Origin: Bryobacterales bacterium KBS 96
Lineage (GTDB): Bacteria; Acidobacteriota; Terriglobia; Bryobacterales; Bryobacteraceae
Assembly: GCA_000381625.1 (NCBI GenBank)
Contig: KB906767.1
Coordinates: 1,590,629 to 1,654,628, forward strand
Direction of reading: 5' to 3'
Length of the DNA stretch: 64,000 bases
Each line of letters starts with the position of its first letter. Position 1 is the first letter of the stretch. The notes under the pieces are model-generated. The model made no database searches. It was given only the letters and a program-made list of their open reading frames with translations, and was not told the DNA's origin. Shown here piece by piece: positions 7,896-16,636 of this stretch. A program made the position numbers and the translations under genes.

Positions 7896-8708
7896 CTATT
7901 CGCCGGAAGACCACGCGATACGGAATTCCGGATAGAGCGTCAGCCCACCGCAGGCAAAAAGCGTCTGTCCGGTGATATACGATGCTTCGTCCGACGCGAG
8001 AAATGCGAACACAGCGGCAATTTCCTCAGCCTCCGCGGCCCGGCCCATAGGGATATGACTTTCTACTTCCGCCCGCGCTTTCGGATTGTGAATCCACGCA
8101 TTGTTGATGGGTGTCACAACGGCTCCGGGGCCAACGGCATTGACGCGGATGCCTCTGTCCGCGTATTCCAGAGCTAGAGTCTTTGTCATATTCTCAATTC
8201 CACCCTTGCTGATGGAATAGGGAAGGTACTTCGGCTTAGGGATGATCTCGTGAACACTCGAATCGTTCACGATCACGCCGCCTTTGCCTTGCGCCAGGAA
8301 CTGACGGATAGCTTCACGAGAGCACATGAACGTGCCCCGGAGATTCACGCCCAGAATGCGATCGAACTCGGCCGTCTCCAAATTCTCACTGGGAACGGGA
8401 GCTTGAATGCCGGAATTATTGATGAGAATGTCGAGCGATCCGAAAGCTTCCAGAACTTTCGCAAACATGCTCTTCACATGCCCTTCGTTGGAAATATCGC
8501 CTTGGACGGTAATTGCTTTGCGCCCCGATTGCTGAACCGTTGCAGCCGCTTCCTGCACTTTTGCTTTCACGCGCTCGGCGCGTTCCGCCCCGCTGTTGTA
8601 ATTGATGGCGACATTTGCGCCTTCTTGCGCGAAGCGTATCGCGATTGCCTCACCGATTCCCGACGAAGCGCCGGTAATCAAAGCATTCTTCCCTAAAAGT
8701 TTCGGCAT
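7896..8708 (-). CDS. SDR-family oxidoreductase (glucose 1-dehydrogenase-like)
   Basis: 270 residues of classical short-chain dehydrogenase. The cofactor motif TGASSGIG begins near residue 12, NNSGIQAP follows, and the catalytic Ser/Tyr/Lys lie in VNDSSVHE and YSISKGG. The C-terminal GQTLFACGGLTLYP matches the glucose-1-dehydrogenase subgroup (normally VDGGMTLYP). The ATG at 8708 was chosen because AAAAGGGG stands 5 bases upstream, and the 21 extra residues of the longer frame are not domain-like. NAD(P)-dependent oxidation of a sugar or secondary alcohol is likely. The C in place of the usual D of the VDGG motif is a small oddity. It appears to be a single-gene unit. Confidence 0.9.
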   Translation of the reverse strand: MPKLLGKNALITGASSGIGEAIAIRFAQEGANVAINYNSGAERAERVKAKVQEAAATVQQSGRKAITVQGDISNEGHVKSMFAKVLEAFGSLDILINNSGIQAPVPSENLETAEFDRILGVNLRGTFMCSREAIRQFLAQGKGGVIVNDSSVHEIIPKPKYLPYSISKGGIENMTKTLALEYADRGIRVNAVGPGAVVTPINNAWIHNPKARAEVESHIPMGRAAEAEEIAAVFAFLASDEASYITGQTLFACGGLTLYPEFRIAWSSGE

Positions 8709-8804
8709 TGTGCCCCTTTTCTCTCCACTCCTGCCAGTACGCTGAATCGTCGCACCGTTTCGGATTCCCAAAACGGCATTGTTCGATTGTTACACGCGCC
8801 GTCT

Positions 8805-9197
8805 TCAGCCTTTTTGATTGGCCAAAAGGCGAAGTTCGTCTTCGATCTCGTACATCCGATCTTCAATCGCCTTCGTTGGTTTTCCGGCCGCCTGCGTATC
8901 GGCTAGCTTCTTCTTCTGGCGTTCCAGTTGTTTACGAAGCTCCACTGCCTTGGGCGACTCGGGAGCCGCCGCGGGTGCCGCTTTGGCGCCGGTCTTAGAC
9001 GCTCTTGGATGCCTCGGCTTTTTGCCCTTGGTCGGAAGCGCGACTTTTTCGCCAAAATCTTCGAGAAGCTCGCGCTGAAGCTGCAACAGTTCGTTTGCCA
9101 CTTCATTAAATCGCAAGATCAATTCTCGTTTTGCCTGGTTTCTTAGTTTCAGATAGCTGTTCTTCGCTTCCCGGTATTGATCGATTGTGTTTGACAT
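8805..9197 (-). CDS. Small coiled-coil protein of unknown function
   Basis: 130 residues from the ATG at 9197. Two heptad-rich helices (about residues 5-50, RELILRFNEVANELLQLQRE; and about 85-130, LRKQLERQKKKLADTQ and EDRMYEIEDELRLL) are joined by a basic Lys/Pro/Ala linker containing KGKKPRHPRASK. There is no signal peptide or membrane segment. The basic linker could bind nucleic acid, but this is only inference. A longer in-frame start at 9410 would translate intergenic repeat DNA (9291-9329) and was rejected. I do not recognise a named family. Confidence 0.65.
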   Translation of the reverse strand: MSNTIDQYREAKNSYLKLRNQAKRELILRFNEVANELLQLQRELLEDFGEKVALPTKGKKPRHPRASKTGAKAAPAAAPESPKAVELRKQLERQKKKLADTQAAGKPTKAIEDRMYEIEDELRLLANQKG

Positions 9198-9290
9198 TGA
9201 CGGTGAGGCCGTGTGGCTTGCTCGAACGACATTATAAAGTAGCGCATGAGTGTCGGTGGCGCCAGGTGATCGAAAGTCAACGAGACGCCC

Positions 9291-9329
9291 GGTTGCCTGC
9301 ACCGAACCGCGACCGTGAGGGAGCTGGCG
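9291..9329. repeat. Dispersed palindromic repeat, family A
   Basis: This copy contains GCACCGAACCGCGACCGTGA followed by GGGAGC, the complement of the family's usual ACGGTCGCGGTTCGGTGC. Other copies occur at 9501-9555, 32041-32100, 36684-36830 (three in tandem), 44348-44380 and 60528-60800, with a decayed one near 54669-54703. Confidence 0.75.
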
Positions 9330-9410
9330 TTTTTTACTGGCGTCTTCAACGGAGTGTCCATGGCCCTGCGAGCCACCAAAGGTGACGAAGACGCCATTCG
9401 ACCCGGGCAC

Positions 9411-9555
9411 TCACGTACGGCGGCTCTGTTTCCGGTTGCCTCGACACGGAGCCGCCTTGCGTCAGCAAGCGGGTTTTCCGGAGGCCGTGTAACGCGCTTC
9501 CGGTTGCCTGCACCGAACCGCGATCGTCAGGGGAGCGGACGTCTTCAACGGAGCG
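9411..9555. repeat. Composite interspersed repeat (copy 1) with a family A unit
   Basis: A 44-base core at 9449-9492 matches the reverse complement of 60574-60617 at 43 of 44 positions, and similarity extends on both sides for about 115 bases in total. The core is flanked by GGCGGCTC and GAGCCGCC arms and ends in a family A unit (9501-9555). The stretch between the coiled-coil gene (start 9197) and the vWA gene (stop 9654) holds nothing else recognisable. Confidence 0.75.
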
Positions 9556-9653
9556 GGTTTTCTTGCAGCCGCATTCAACAGAGTGGCTGTCTCCTTATAC
9601 CGTGTCTTCAATAGTGCGGGATCATAACCGACAGCATTCAGACGCGCACTACG

Positions 9654-11399
9654 CTACGGTTCTTTTACGGGGTTTTGCACTCGGACCTTCAGCCCCTGCT
9701 CCAGCGCTTGCACCGCAAATCGCACAAGATCCTGACTGACCAGGAAATTCGGCCGGTTGCACTGGACCCGGAGACGCGATGGAATCCGCCCAGATTGATC
9801 CTGCAAAATGAAGACAGCTTGCGATTGAAAATAGGAGTCTTGTTCGGAACCGTCGGTCTTGGTTGAACCGGGGCGTCGTGAAAGACGGATTTCCGGATCT
9901 AGAACTCGAAGCGTGGGTTCGACGCCGGATTTGCGAAACGACTCAGTCGAGACGTTCGCATCGGGTGCTGAACCGGGCTCGCGCTCCAAACTGACGCCAC
10001 ACACCTCGGCGTCTATATTCACGGACTGGTTACCGCCACCGGCTTGGTGAACCAGGAATAGCGGTTTATTCGCCAATACTGAATGATGCCGGTCAGTCGT
10101 CCACGTCTTCTCGATCAAAAGCGGGCCTCCGGCAAGTTGCCTGACGATTTGCTCCGTTTCCGCAGAGTAGTCGAATCGCAGGTCCGACAAATGTTGTTTG
10201 AGAGAGAAGATCAGCACTGGGTCGCGGCTGATGGCCACCACTTGATTCCAATTCTTCGGTGCTCCTCCCACGAAGGCGCCGTCGGGCTTCTGGCATGGAG
10301 CCTCGGGACAATAGCCATTTCGCGCGAAAATAGTCGCCCCCGGGCGGCTGGTGGTCACACGGATCTGTCTCCAGCGGCGAGGGTTTTCGACATCGCTCGC
10401 GGCAAATGTTAGAGCGTAGTAGCTTCGGATCTCCCGGGCAATCTGGGAATAAACCCGTTGCAAATCGCCGGCTCTCGCGCGATATACCTTCCCCCCGGAT
10501 TCGTGCGTCACATTGGAGAGCATAGGCAAATTACTGTCGGGCGTGCCGGAGTCGAAGGCTACGGAGTACATTACAACCCCACGCCCCAGCATCTGCGAAG
10601 CGATGTCGGCCCAGCGGTGACTCGATGCGTTTTCACCGGCATCGGTGAAGATCACAAGAAATTTCGATCTTTTCGCGCCGGAGAATGCCAAATTCGCCGC
10701 TCGCCTCGGCCGGAACTCGCTGGGAATCGGCGACAAGGCGCCCCCTCCACCGCCCCCACCGGCGATCCTTCGCGGCGGCGGCGTCTCTTTCTGTGCAAAA
10801 GCGACTCGCAAGGCCGCCAGTATTGTATCCACCAAAGCGGTCGCTCCTCCGGGTCGCAAACGAGTCACCGCCTCCTTAAACTCCTCCGGATCGGATGTCC
10901 TGTCGACCAGCAGAGTCGCTGTATCGCTGAACGGAAGAAGGCTCAACTGCACATCGCCGGGTTGGCGGTCTACGTCCTTGGACACAAGGTCCGCGAAGGT
11001 AAAGAGCGCGCCCGCGAGCGGTTCCAGAACCGTGCTCATGCTGCCGCTTACATCCGCAAGCACCACCACCTGTGCATGCGCCACATCCGCGCTGAAGCTG
11101 GTTATGTTTCTGACGGCTCCTTCATCCTCAATCTTTATATCTTTCGCCGTGATGTCCGGCACGGTCTGTCCTTTTTTGTCGACAACCCGAAAAACAACCG
11201 AGACCTCTCGAACATTCGATTCAAAAACCGGCCCATGAACGCTTGCTCTTGTATCTTGTTCCTTCTCCTGGGCCGAAGCATATCCCGCAACGAAACTCAC
11301 GAGACTCACGACAGCCATGGCGGCAACGAGAGGCTTCGAGCGCCGTCCGAAAATTCCAAATAGTTGCGGCGAAGAATCCGATGAATGCGCGGCGCTCAT
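9654..11399 (-). CDS. Secreted vWFA-related acidobacterial protein
   Basis: 581 residues with an N-terminal hydrophobic stretch (about 25-43, ending AGYASAQ) that looks like a signal peptide. The von Willebrand A domain begins near residue 60 (VREVSVVFRVVDKKGQ, typical of the TIGR03436 acidobacterial group). It has the MIDAS motif D116-x-S118-x-S120 in LADVSGSMS, GGATALVDT for the Thr ligand and IFTDAGEN for the Asp. A Gly-rich loop (RIAGGGGGGGALSP) follows. The C-terminal 200 residues are a second module that resembles the C terminus of the protein at 12338-13906. It is the last gene of a three-gene unit, coupled to the preceding gene by an ATGA overlap. Likely periplasmic or extracellular, metal-dependent protein binding. 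Confidence 0.85.
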   Translation of the reverse strand: MSAAHSSDSSPQLFGIFGRRSKPLVAAMAVVSLVSFVAGYASAQEKEQDTRASVHGPVFESNVREVSVVFRVVDKKGQTVPDITAKDIKIEDEGAVRNITSFSADVAHAQVVVLADVSGSMSTVLEPLAGALFTFADLVSKDVDRQPGDVQLSLLPFSDTATLLVDRTSDPEEFKEAVTRLRPGGATALVDTILAALRVAFAQKETPPPRRIAGGGGGGGALSPIPSEFRPRRAANLAFSGAKRSKFLVIFTDAGENASSHRWADIASQMLGRGVVMYSVAFDSGTPDSNLPMLSNVTHESGGKVYRARAGDLQRVYSQIAREIRSYYALTFAASDVENPRRWRQIRVTTSRPGATIFARNGYCPEAPCQKPDGAFVGGAPKNWNQVVAISRDPVLIFSLKQHLSDLRFDYSAETEQIVRQLAGGPLLIEKTWTTDRHHSVLANKPLFLVHQAGGGNQSVNIDAEVCGVSLEREPGSAPDANVSTESFRKSGVEPTLRVLDPEIRLSRRPGSTKTDGSEQDSYFQSQAVFILQDQSGRIPSRLRVQCNRPNFLVSQDLVRFAVQALEQGLKVRVQNPVKEP

Positions 11400-12334
11400 G
11401 TGCGATCCGTTTTTTTCTGGTCCATGTAGTCGTTCACTTCGATAATGTCTGTAAGCGAGACCTCGACGATGTACGCGCGCAGAGATGTGTAGAGATCGTC
11501 CTTGGCCTCCTTGTAAGGACCGCCGATATCGTCGTACCAGCGCAGAAATCTATTGCCGGCAGTCGCAAACGGCTCCGTGCGGCTGCCTCGGTAGAACCGC
11601 ACGACGGCGGCCCCGAAAGTGGATGCTTCTATCTGGCCTAACTGCCCTGCTCTTACTTTCTGTGTCCCCTTCAAGCGGACAAGACGCTCCGTCCCGCCAA
11701 TTTCCTTCTCGATGCCGACGTAATGTCCGGTAAAATCTTTGCGCGCGACGACCCAAGCGGTTCGGCAGAACTCGTTGTGTGGAGGTGCCGGCCTCGCGTG
11801 TTCTTTTCTTTCACTTTTCTCCTCCGGATCCTCGACCGAAATCGAATCCCACAAATTTGCATTTGAGCTCGCATGTGGATCCACGGGTTCATCTTTTGTC
11901 TCCGCGGGGCCAGCTCCCGGCATTTCGCGAATTGAGATGGAATCGCGGTGATACGCGAATTGATAGACTTTCGACCGCTTTACGAACTGATCCGGCGCGT
12001 CGTCGCATCCAGCAAGCCTCCGCTGTCGAAGCGATCTCCGCTTCAGATAGAATCGGTACGGCGTCCCTTTCGGCTGAACTTCCGTCATCGCGATCCAAAT
12101 GGCGGCGCACGTATTCCCGGAATTTTCGCCATTCACTTCAATCCGGGTCACCATCTCACGGTCGCTATTCCCCGTGTAGCTCACGACGCCAGGTTCAAAC
12201 ACACGCCCATCGTTGCAACTACAATGCTGCTTTTGTTGCGCCTCGGTGTGCGAGAGGTTGAGAAGGAACAACGGGGCTGTCGCCCTTAGCAAAGATCGAA
12301 GCAAAAAACGCTTACACCGCACGTGATGCTTCAT
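11396..12334 (-). CDS. Secreted protein with CxC-DGR motif, unknown function
   Basis: 312 residues with a signal-peptide-like start (FLLRSLLRATAPLFLLNLSHTEAQ). The mature N terminus carries CSCNDGRVFEPGVVSY, and further Cys residues occur at TCAAIW, GCDDAP and FCRTAW. The middle is acidic and low in complexity. The C-terminal third has VRAGQLGQIEAST and LTDIIEVNDYMDQK. The next gene upstream (12338-13906) has the same landmarks in the same order (CTCVDGRQF, PAGTLGQIEKAS, SSEIVEINHFLDQ), so the two are paralogues. Only 3 bases separate them, and the vWA gene overlaps the 3' end. No known family is recognised. A role as partner of the vWA protein is inferred from the operon. Confidence 0.8.
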   Translation of the reverse strand: MKHHVRCKRFLLRSLLRATAPLFLLNLSHTEAQQKQHCSCNDGRVFEPGVVSYTGNSDREMVTRIEVNGENSGNTCAAIWIAMTEVQPKGTPYRFYLKRRSLRQRRLAGCDDAPDQFVKRSKVYQFAYHRDSISIREMPGAGPAETKDEPVDPHASSNANLWDSISVEDPEEKSERKEHARPAPPHNEFCRTAWVVARKDFTGHYVGIEKEIGGTERLVRLKGTQKVRAGQLGQIEASTFGAAVVRFYRGSRTEPFATAGNRFLRWYDDIGGPYKEAKDDLYTSLRAYIVEVSLTDIIEVNDYMDQKKTDRT

Positions 12335-12337
12335 AAG

Positions 12338-13906
12338 CTAGTTCCGAGTTGCAATGTCGAATCGCGACGACAGGATTTGTTCCGCCATGCCCAGCAGACC
12401 AAGATCGATCGGCGCCGAAGGAAATCGGCAAACGATCGTGCCTCCGCTGCCGCCGGATTCCCGTGTCAAATTCAAGTCAAGGTCGATGGCATAATAATCT
12501 GGAGATTCTTGCGCCGAGTCCTGCGGCCGGAAGATTCTCACGTCGACGTCGTTAACAACGAGCGGCCCGCGCGACTCGCCGTGTGCGCCGGAGCCGGCGA
12601 ACGCAAACATGCCTGGATCGATAAAGCACTGCCGGTGCAACAGATCCGGAATCGCCTCTCCCGTTGAACGCACGTTTTGTTCCTCGATCACGAGCACGCC
12701 CGACGGTTCCGGCTGTTGTTGCGGCTTCCAATCGAAAACAAGCCGTATGGCCGCAGCGCGGATTGCATCGAGCATGCGTGCCTGTTTCGCAATAGAGATA
12801 TTCTCGTCGAGCGGAAGTTCGGGCGGCGAGTAGATTTCGGGTAGCTGGGTCGTACCGTTGTCCCGGTGTTCACGCTCCGCGTCTCCGTCCTCTCCGAAGC
12901 GCGTCCATTCGATCCCGTATTGGTCTAAGAAATGGTTGATCTCAACAATCTCGCTCGATCGCAGAACGACTTTCTGCGGCGGAACGGCGCGCCGTTCAAA
13001 TCCTTTAGGACCCGATAGCAGAGATCGCCAGAACGGCATGGGTACGGAATCCGGATAGATTTCAGCAATCCAAATAGGTTCGGACCTGAACCCGCTCGCC
13101 TTCTCGATTTGACCCAGGGTTCCGGCAGGCACGTTCACTTCAACTTGATCGCCGCTTTGTACGTGCGCTATGGCAATATTCTGCTCGTCATCGCTCGCGG
13201 TCTGAGCTTTCACGCGCTTTCGCACGATAAAATACGCGCCCTCTTTCAGATCGTCTTCATTGAACGGTGACGACGACGGATCGCCTGTGGCCTCGACAGC
13301 GGGTATCAACCGCAATAGATCCCTTCCGGTAAGGTCTTCATTCAACACTGTGTCCGAGGCGGTTTCGTCACTAGATCCGGTCTCATCACCGGTATCCCCG
13401 GACGTGTGCGGCGCGACCTTATCTTCGTCACTCAGAGTGAGCGCGCTTCCGTCGTTTGCAAAGAAGTCGTACGATTTCTTTGGTTCAACAAAACGGATCT
13501 TCGTCTCACAAACGTTGACAAGCGTACCCTGCTTCCGTGTCTCTCGCCGCAAGAATGGCCGTGCATCCTCGGCGGCCACCCGCCGGACCACCTGCCCCAC
13601 AACGACGAGATCCGTACACCGTGACGGAATGCCGGCTACTGCCGTAGCGGGCAAATCCGGACTGAACCCGGTGATCACAACGCGAGAGCTATTCTTTCCA
13701 AAAACGGAAGCGCCCAGAACAAACTGCCTGCCGTCCACACATGTGCAGGCATGCAATGGCCTGGCTGGATTTCGGTCTGATCTGTTGTGTTCGCGGAAGC
13801 CCGCGAGAGCGAAGTCTCCACTCAGCAACGTCAGTGTAAGAACACCGGCGCAAACCAAATAGCGGTGGAGCACCGTTGCCGGTCGCGGCGTGATAATCCC
13901 CGGCAC
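12338..13906 (-). CDS. Larger secreted paralogue with CxC-DGR motif, unknown function
   Basis: 522 residues, first gene of the unit. The signal peptide is around residues 15-37 (LVCAGVLTLTLLSGDFALAG). CTCVDGRQFVLGASVFGKNS is followed by KKSYDFFANDG and an acidic Asp/Glu/Ser/Thr linker. The homologous module (YFIVRKRVKAQ to INHFLDQYG) ends near residue 345. The rest (RAAAIRLVFDW to the end) has no counterpart in the neighbour but resembles the C-terminal module of the vWA protein: DVDVRIFRP, then a beta strand, then IVCRFP, set beside DPEIRLSRRP and RVQCNRP. The gene shares a 165-base divergent upstream region with the barrel-like gene at 14072. Confidence 0.78.
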   Translation of the reverse strand: MPGIITPRPATVLHRYLVCAGVLTLTLLSGDFALAGFREHNRSDRNPARPLHACTCVDGRQFVLGASVFGKNSSRVVITGFSPDLPATAVAGIPSRCTDLVVVGQVVRRVAAEDARPFLRRETRKQGTLVNVCETKIRFVEPKKSYDFFANDGSALTLSDEDKVAPHTSGDTGDETGSSDETASDTVLNEDLTGRDLLRLIPAVEATGDPSSSPFNEDDLKEGAYFIVRKRVKAQTASDDEQNIAIAHVQSGDQVEVNVPAGTLGQIEKASGFRSEPIWIAEIYPDSVPMPFWRSLLSGPKGFERRAVPPQKVVLRSSEIVEINHFLDQYGIEWTRFGEDGDAEREHRDNGTTQLPEIYSPPELPLDENISIAKQARMLDAIRAAAIRLVFDWKPQQQPEPSGVLVIEEQNVRSTGEAIPDLLHRQCFIDPGMFAFAGSGAHGESRGPLVVNDVDVRIFRPQDSAQESPDYYAIDLDLNLTRESGGSGGTIVCRFPSAPIDLGLLGMAEQILSSRFDIATRN

Positions 13907-14071
13907 ACAGAAGTTATAGATCCGACCCTGTACGAAGTCAATGCTTCACCCGATTGTTCCTGTCGCCAGACGGCACTATAATCGCTATCGCAGGTAAGTC
14001 GTTTAGAGGTCTGGCCGCTGGTATGTTTGTGATTTTCAGCCAGCCGGAGCGGCGCGGGACGGACATCGGCC

Positions 14072-14923
14072 GTGCGTAAGCGGAAGTTCCCGGGAAAAAT
14101 ACCGGTAAGTGGCTCACGCAACAAACGAATCGGTCCAATACTGTGGGTTCTCTGCGCCAGCCTGTGTCTTGCGCCCGAGTTCCCAATTACAGCATTGGCG
14201 GAAGACACAGACCGGGACCATCCCCGGCCGGTGAGCCCGCCGCACAAACCGGTGGAAGACAGACTCCGGCTCATGCTGGTTTTGGGACTCAACTCGATGA
14301 GTTGGGCCAGTTACAGTTACTCTACTAGCGTGACAACGGCCTCCGGCGAACTATTACAATACTCCGGCACGCAAGTTTCGCCTGGCGGCACGCTGATTAT
14401 CGGCGCGGCAATTACCCCGCCCGGAGCATTGCGGCGATGGACTCTTGGACTGAACTTAAACCTAGGCGGATTGGAGTCCTGGGCGCGTCCAGTCGTCCCC
14501 AGCGGCATCGCGACTCCCTTTTCGCAGGAGGATCTGATTTTTCAGATAGAACGAAAGTACGGCTATCGAGCCGGTTGGGCCCCCGCCTTTTCGCCATACA
14601 TCGAGCATGATGTGGCGGCTCTCTTAGGTAGAAAGCTGCGCCTCGGCTACGCCTATTGGACCCAACGTGGTGAATATAAGGGCTCGTTTGTAGCAAACCC
14701 GGTGACCGGCGCGCCTGGCGCTTACGACGTGCACCTCAATTATTCATCGCATTTGGTGAGGGTTTCGCTAAATCACTACGAATTCCTGGATTCCGATACA
14801 ACCGTGGGCGGTTCGGAGGACCGCGGAAATAAAATGGGACTTCTCGAACAGGTCGGCGTCTCGGCCGGCACTCATCGGACCGTCATGATCTTCGTCGGGA
14901 TCGGACCATTCTGGAGGTTCTGA
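14072..14923 (+). CDS. Putative outer-membrane beta-barrel protein
   Basis: 283 residues from a GTG start, with a signal peptide around residues 20-43 (PILWVLCASLCLAPEFPITALA). The rest alternates amphipathic strands rich in Gly, Tyr, Ser and Leu (RLMLVLGLNSMSWASYSYST, LRLGYAYWTQRGEYKGSF, HLVRVSLNHYEF). It ends in GIGPFWRF, with the C-terminal Phe expected for recognition by the BAM machinery. No enzymatic motif is seen. It is divergent from the vWA/CxC unit and could be its outer-membrane partner, but that rests on position only. Confidence 0.7.
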   Translation: MRKRKFPGKIPVSGSRNKRIGPILWVLCASLCLAPEFPITALAEDTDRDHPRPVSPPHKPVEDRLRLMLVLGLNSMSWASYSYSTSVTTASGELLQYSGTQVSPGGTLIIGAAITPPGALRRWTLGLNLNLGGLESWARPVVPSGIATPFSQEDLIFQIERKYGYRAGWAPAFSPYIEHDVAALLGRKLRLGYAYWTQRGEYKGSFVANPVTGAPGAYDVHLNYSSHLVRVSLNHYEFLDSDTTVGGSEDRGNKMGLLEQVGVSAGTHRTVMIFVGIGPFWRF

Positions 14924-14993
14924 ACCTCTGGCGGAAAACCCGGCTCGCGGCATTCACCATGTAAACTGATGAGAAGCAGTCCCACTTCATCAC

Positions 14994-15034
14994 GGGCCCT
15001 TAGCTCAGCGGTCAGAGCAGGGGACTCATAATCC
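14994..15034 (+). repeat. Truncated tRNA-Ile(CAU) copy: left attachment-like repeat
   Basis: Identical over 41 bases to 16637-16677, covering acceptor 5' strand, D arm and anticodon arm up to CATAATCC. Beyond that base the match ends and no T arm or acceptor 3' strand follows, so it cannot make a tRNA. Confidence 0.85.
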
Positions 15035-15055
15035 GTTCAGGACAATTACTCCAAA

Positions 15056-15403
15056 TTGGTCTCTTTGTGTCTAATTGAAACCCGGGGAAGAGAAATTCAA
15101 CCGGCGCGGCGAAGCTCCTATAGGCGGCCGGAGACGAGAGAAAAGGCGAACTCGATCGCCCTTGAGAAGCCAAGCAAATCGAAAGTGGTGTGCATTCAGA
15201 AGGGCCTTCCAAAGAATGTGGTTTCACAACTTGAGTTAGAGGACTTGCGCCAAGAGTTGAACCGCTGGTTTAGAGAGTTCGAAACAATCACGGAATACCG
15301 ACTGGAGATCAAAGAACGGATTCGCCAGGGGGCAACAATCGAATCCGGAAAGGAGACGTGGAATCACGAGCGCGGGAACGTAGAGGGCGTTCAAATCTGC
15401 TGA
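15056..15403 (+). CDS. Small charged protein in the tRNA-flanked element
   Basis: Up to 115 residues with only TTG/GTG starts available. The N-terminal 40 residues look non-coding, whereas the part from about SKVVCIQKGLPKNVV onward is protein-like and ends GATIESGKETWNHE. The helical, charged segment LRQELNRWFREFETITEYRL resembles short phage- or element-associated proteins seen in other genomes, but I cannot name a family. A GTG near 15188 is a plausible real start. It may be decayed like its neighbours. Confidence 0.4.
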   Translation: MVSLCLIETRGREIQPARRSSYRRPETREKANSIALEKPSKSKVVCIQKGLPKNVVSQLELEDLRQELNRWFREFETITEYRLEIKERIRQGATIESGKETWNHERGNVEGVQIC

Positions 15404-15457
15404 AGGTCCAGTGCCCATATCGCGCGCGATAGCGGCCCGCGCAGCGCGACGGCCCTG

Positions 15458-15730
15458 GTGCCTGTGGAAAAATCGAAAGGTAGTGTCCTGATAAATTCAA
15501 GGCCGATTATGACAACCGAAGAGGCAGAAGCGCATGTGGGAAAAACGGTATTCAGCAAGAAGCAGTACGAGTACAACGGCGTAACAATTAAAAAGCTGAG
15601 TCCCTGGATTCTGGAAGCCTACACGGGCGGGACGCAGGGGACGATTCTCCATCCCGATAGCGGACGGTGCCAGGAATTCCAAATCGTCGATTTCCTGACT
15701 CCAGAAGCGGCTAAATTTTATCCGCGATGA
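15458..15730 (+). CDS. Small hypothetical protein in the tRNA-flanked element
   Basis: 90 residues from GTG 15458, or 73 from the ATG at 15509. The segment TTEEAEAHVGKTVFSKKQYE then GVTIKKLSPWILEAYTGGTQ has normal protein composition and ends LTPEAAKFYPR. No domain is recognised, and there is no signal peptide or membrane segment. It lies in the same orientation as the other genes of the element. Confidence 0.45.
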   Translation: MPVEKSKGSVLINSRPIMTTEEAEAHVGKTVFSKKQYEYNGVTIKKLSPWILEAYTGGTQGTILHPDSGRCQEFQIVDFLTPEAAKFYPR

Positions 15731-15752
15731 CGGAAATAGCCCCTTTGAACCC

Positions 15753-15857
15753 ATGAAGCACCCCTGCCTCGCGGGCGAGCGGGCAAAACGAAGGCTGAGG
15801 TTCGACCGAAGGGATCTGGATCGATGGATCGACCGGCAGCCGCGGGAGGGGCTGTGA
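15753..15857 (+). pseudogene. Remnant of a helix-turn-helix excisionase-type protein
   Basis: A 34-residue frame from ATG 15753 reads MKHPCLAGERAKRRLRFDRR followed by DLDRWIDRQPREGL. The LRFDRRDLDRWID part is the C-terminal wing and helix of excisionase/MerR-like helix-turn-helix proteins (PF12728 type). The recognition helix that should come before it is missing. It is therefore a truncated relic, and it supports a mobile origin for this segment. Confidence 0.6.
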
Positions 15858-15943
15858 CCGTTTCCACCACAACGAAATTGTCACAGCCGCTTTGACGTTG
15901 ACTATGACAGGCTCAACCTGACATCAGCGATACTGAAAACAGG

Positions 15944-16255
15944 ATGGCCGAGGGAAACGGAACCGGGCGAATGGACCGCATAGAGCGCACGCTCGAAATG
16001 CTCGCGGAGCACCAGGTCAAGCTCGAGCAAAACCAGGAAGAATTTCAGCGCGATCTGAAGCAATTGCTTACCGCCCAGGTCATTCAGGGTGATCAGTTGA
16101 GCGAATTGCGGAAGACGGTCGAAGAGAACGCACGCCGGATCGGGCAACATGACCGCGAAATGGCCGAATTGCGCGCGCATGGCAAAGATGTCGACTCCCG
16201 CATTGCCGCTCTCGTCTCCGCTATCGGCCAGTTGATTTCGCGGCCCCGCGAATGA
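15944..16255 (+). CDS. Coiled-coil protein in the tRNA-flanked element
   Basis: 103 residues from ATG 15944 with AACAGG just upstream. Nearly the whole protein is one predicted coiled coil with regular heptads (MDRIERTLEMLAEHQVKLEQ, then QLSELRKTVEENARRIGQHD), ending in a short Pro/Arg tail. Similar short coiled-coil proteins are common hypothetical genes next to mobile regions. No enzymatic function is suggested. Confidence 0.6.
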   Translation: MAEGNGTGRMDRIERTLEMLAEHQVKLEQNQEEFQRDLKQLLTAQVIQGDQLSELRKTVEENARRIGQHDREMAELRAHGKDVDSRIAALVSAIGQLISRPRE

Positions 16256-16636
16256 CCCGGCGCATCATCCGCGAAGAGATGCGCCGCGCGTCGTAACGGA
16301 TCAAGTAATGACGAACACGATGTGGCGACGTGTTGACGCCGGGGGCTAGCGGCGCCGATAGAATACCGCACGCGGCCTCGACTGCGGCCAGAAGCATCGA
16401 GTACCGCCCCATGAGCAGATCTTGGTAGAAATCAGCGTTCATCCGCCCTCGGAGTCGAAAGAGCGCGCGATCGAGCGCATGATGACGGAATACGGCCACA
16501 TTTCGGACGGGCATGATAGCGTAGACAAAGACGCGATGGATGAGGCCACAGTGGTAAAGACTCCCCACAAAAGTCCCCACAGCGGGAAAGCGGGAACTTT
16601 GCCAAATCCTCCTAAGTTGTTGCAATAAAAGCAGTT
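16256..16636. other. Right end of the element, no supported gene
   Basis: Competing frames exist on both strands (plus 16422-16628; minus 16221-16694) and neither is recognisable. The minus frame begins by translating the antisense of the tRNA. TTGCCA at about 16594 and an AATAAA-type -10 just upstream of 16637 could be the tRNA promoter supplied by the element. Confidence 0.4.

Noticed and set aside
9198-9410. N-terminal extension of the coiled-coil protein up to 9410
   Set aside because: The extension translates a family A repeat and lacks protein-like composition; the ATG at 9197 begins the coiled-coil sequence.
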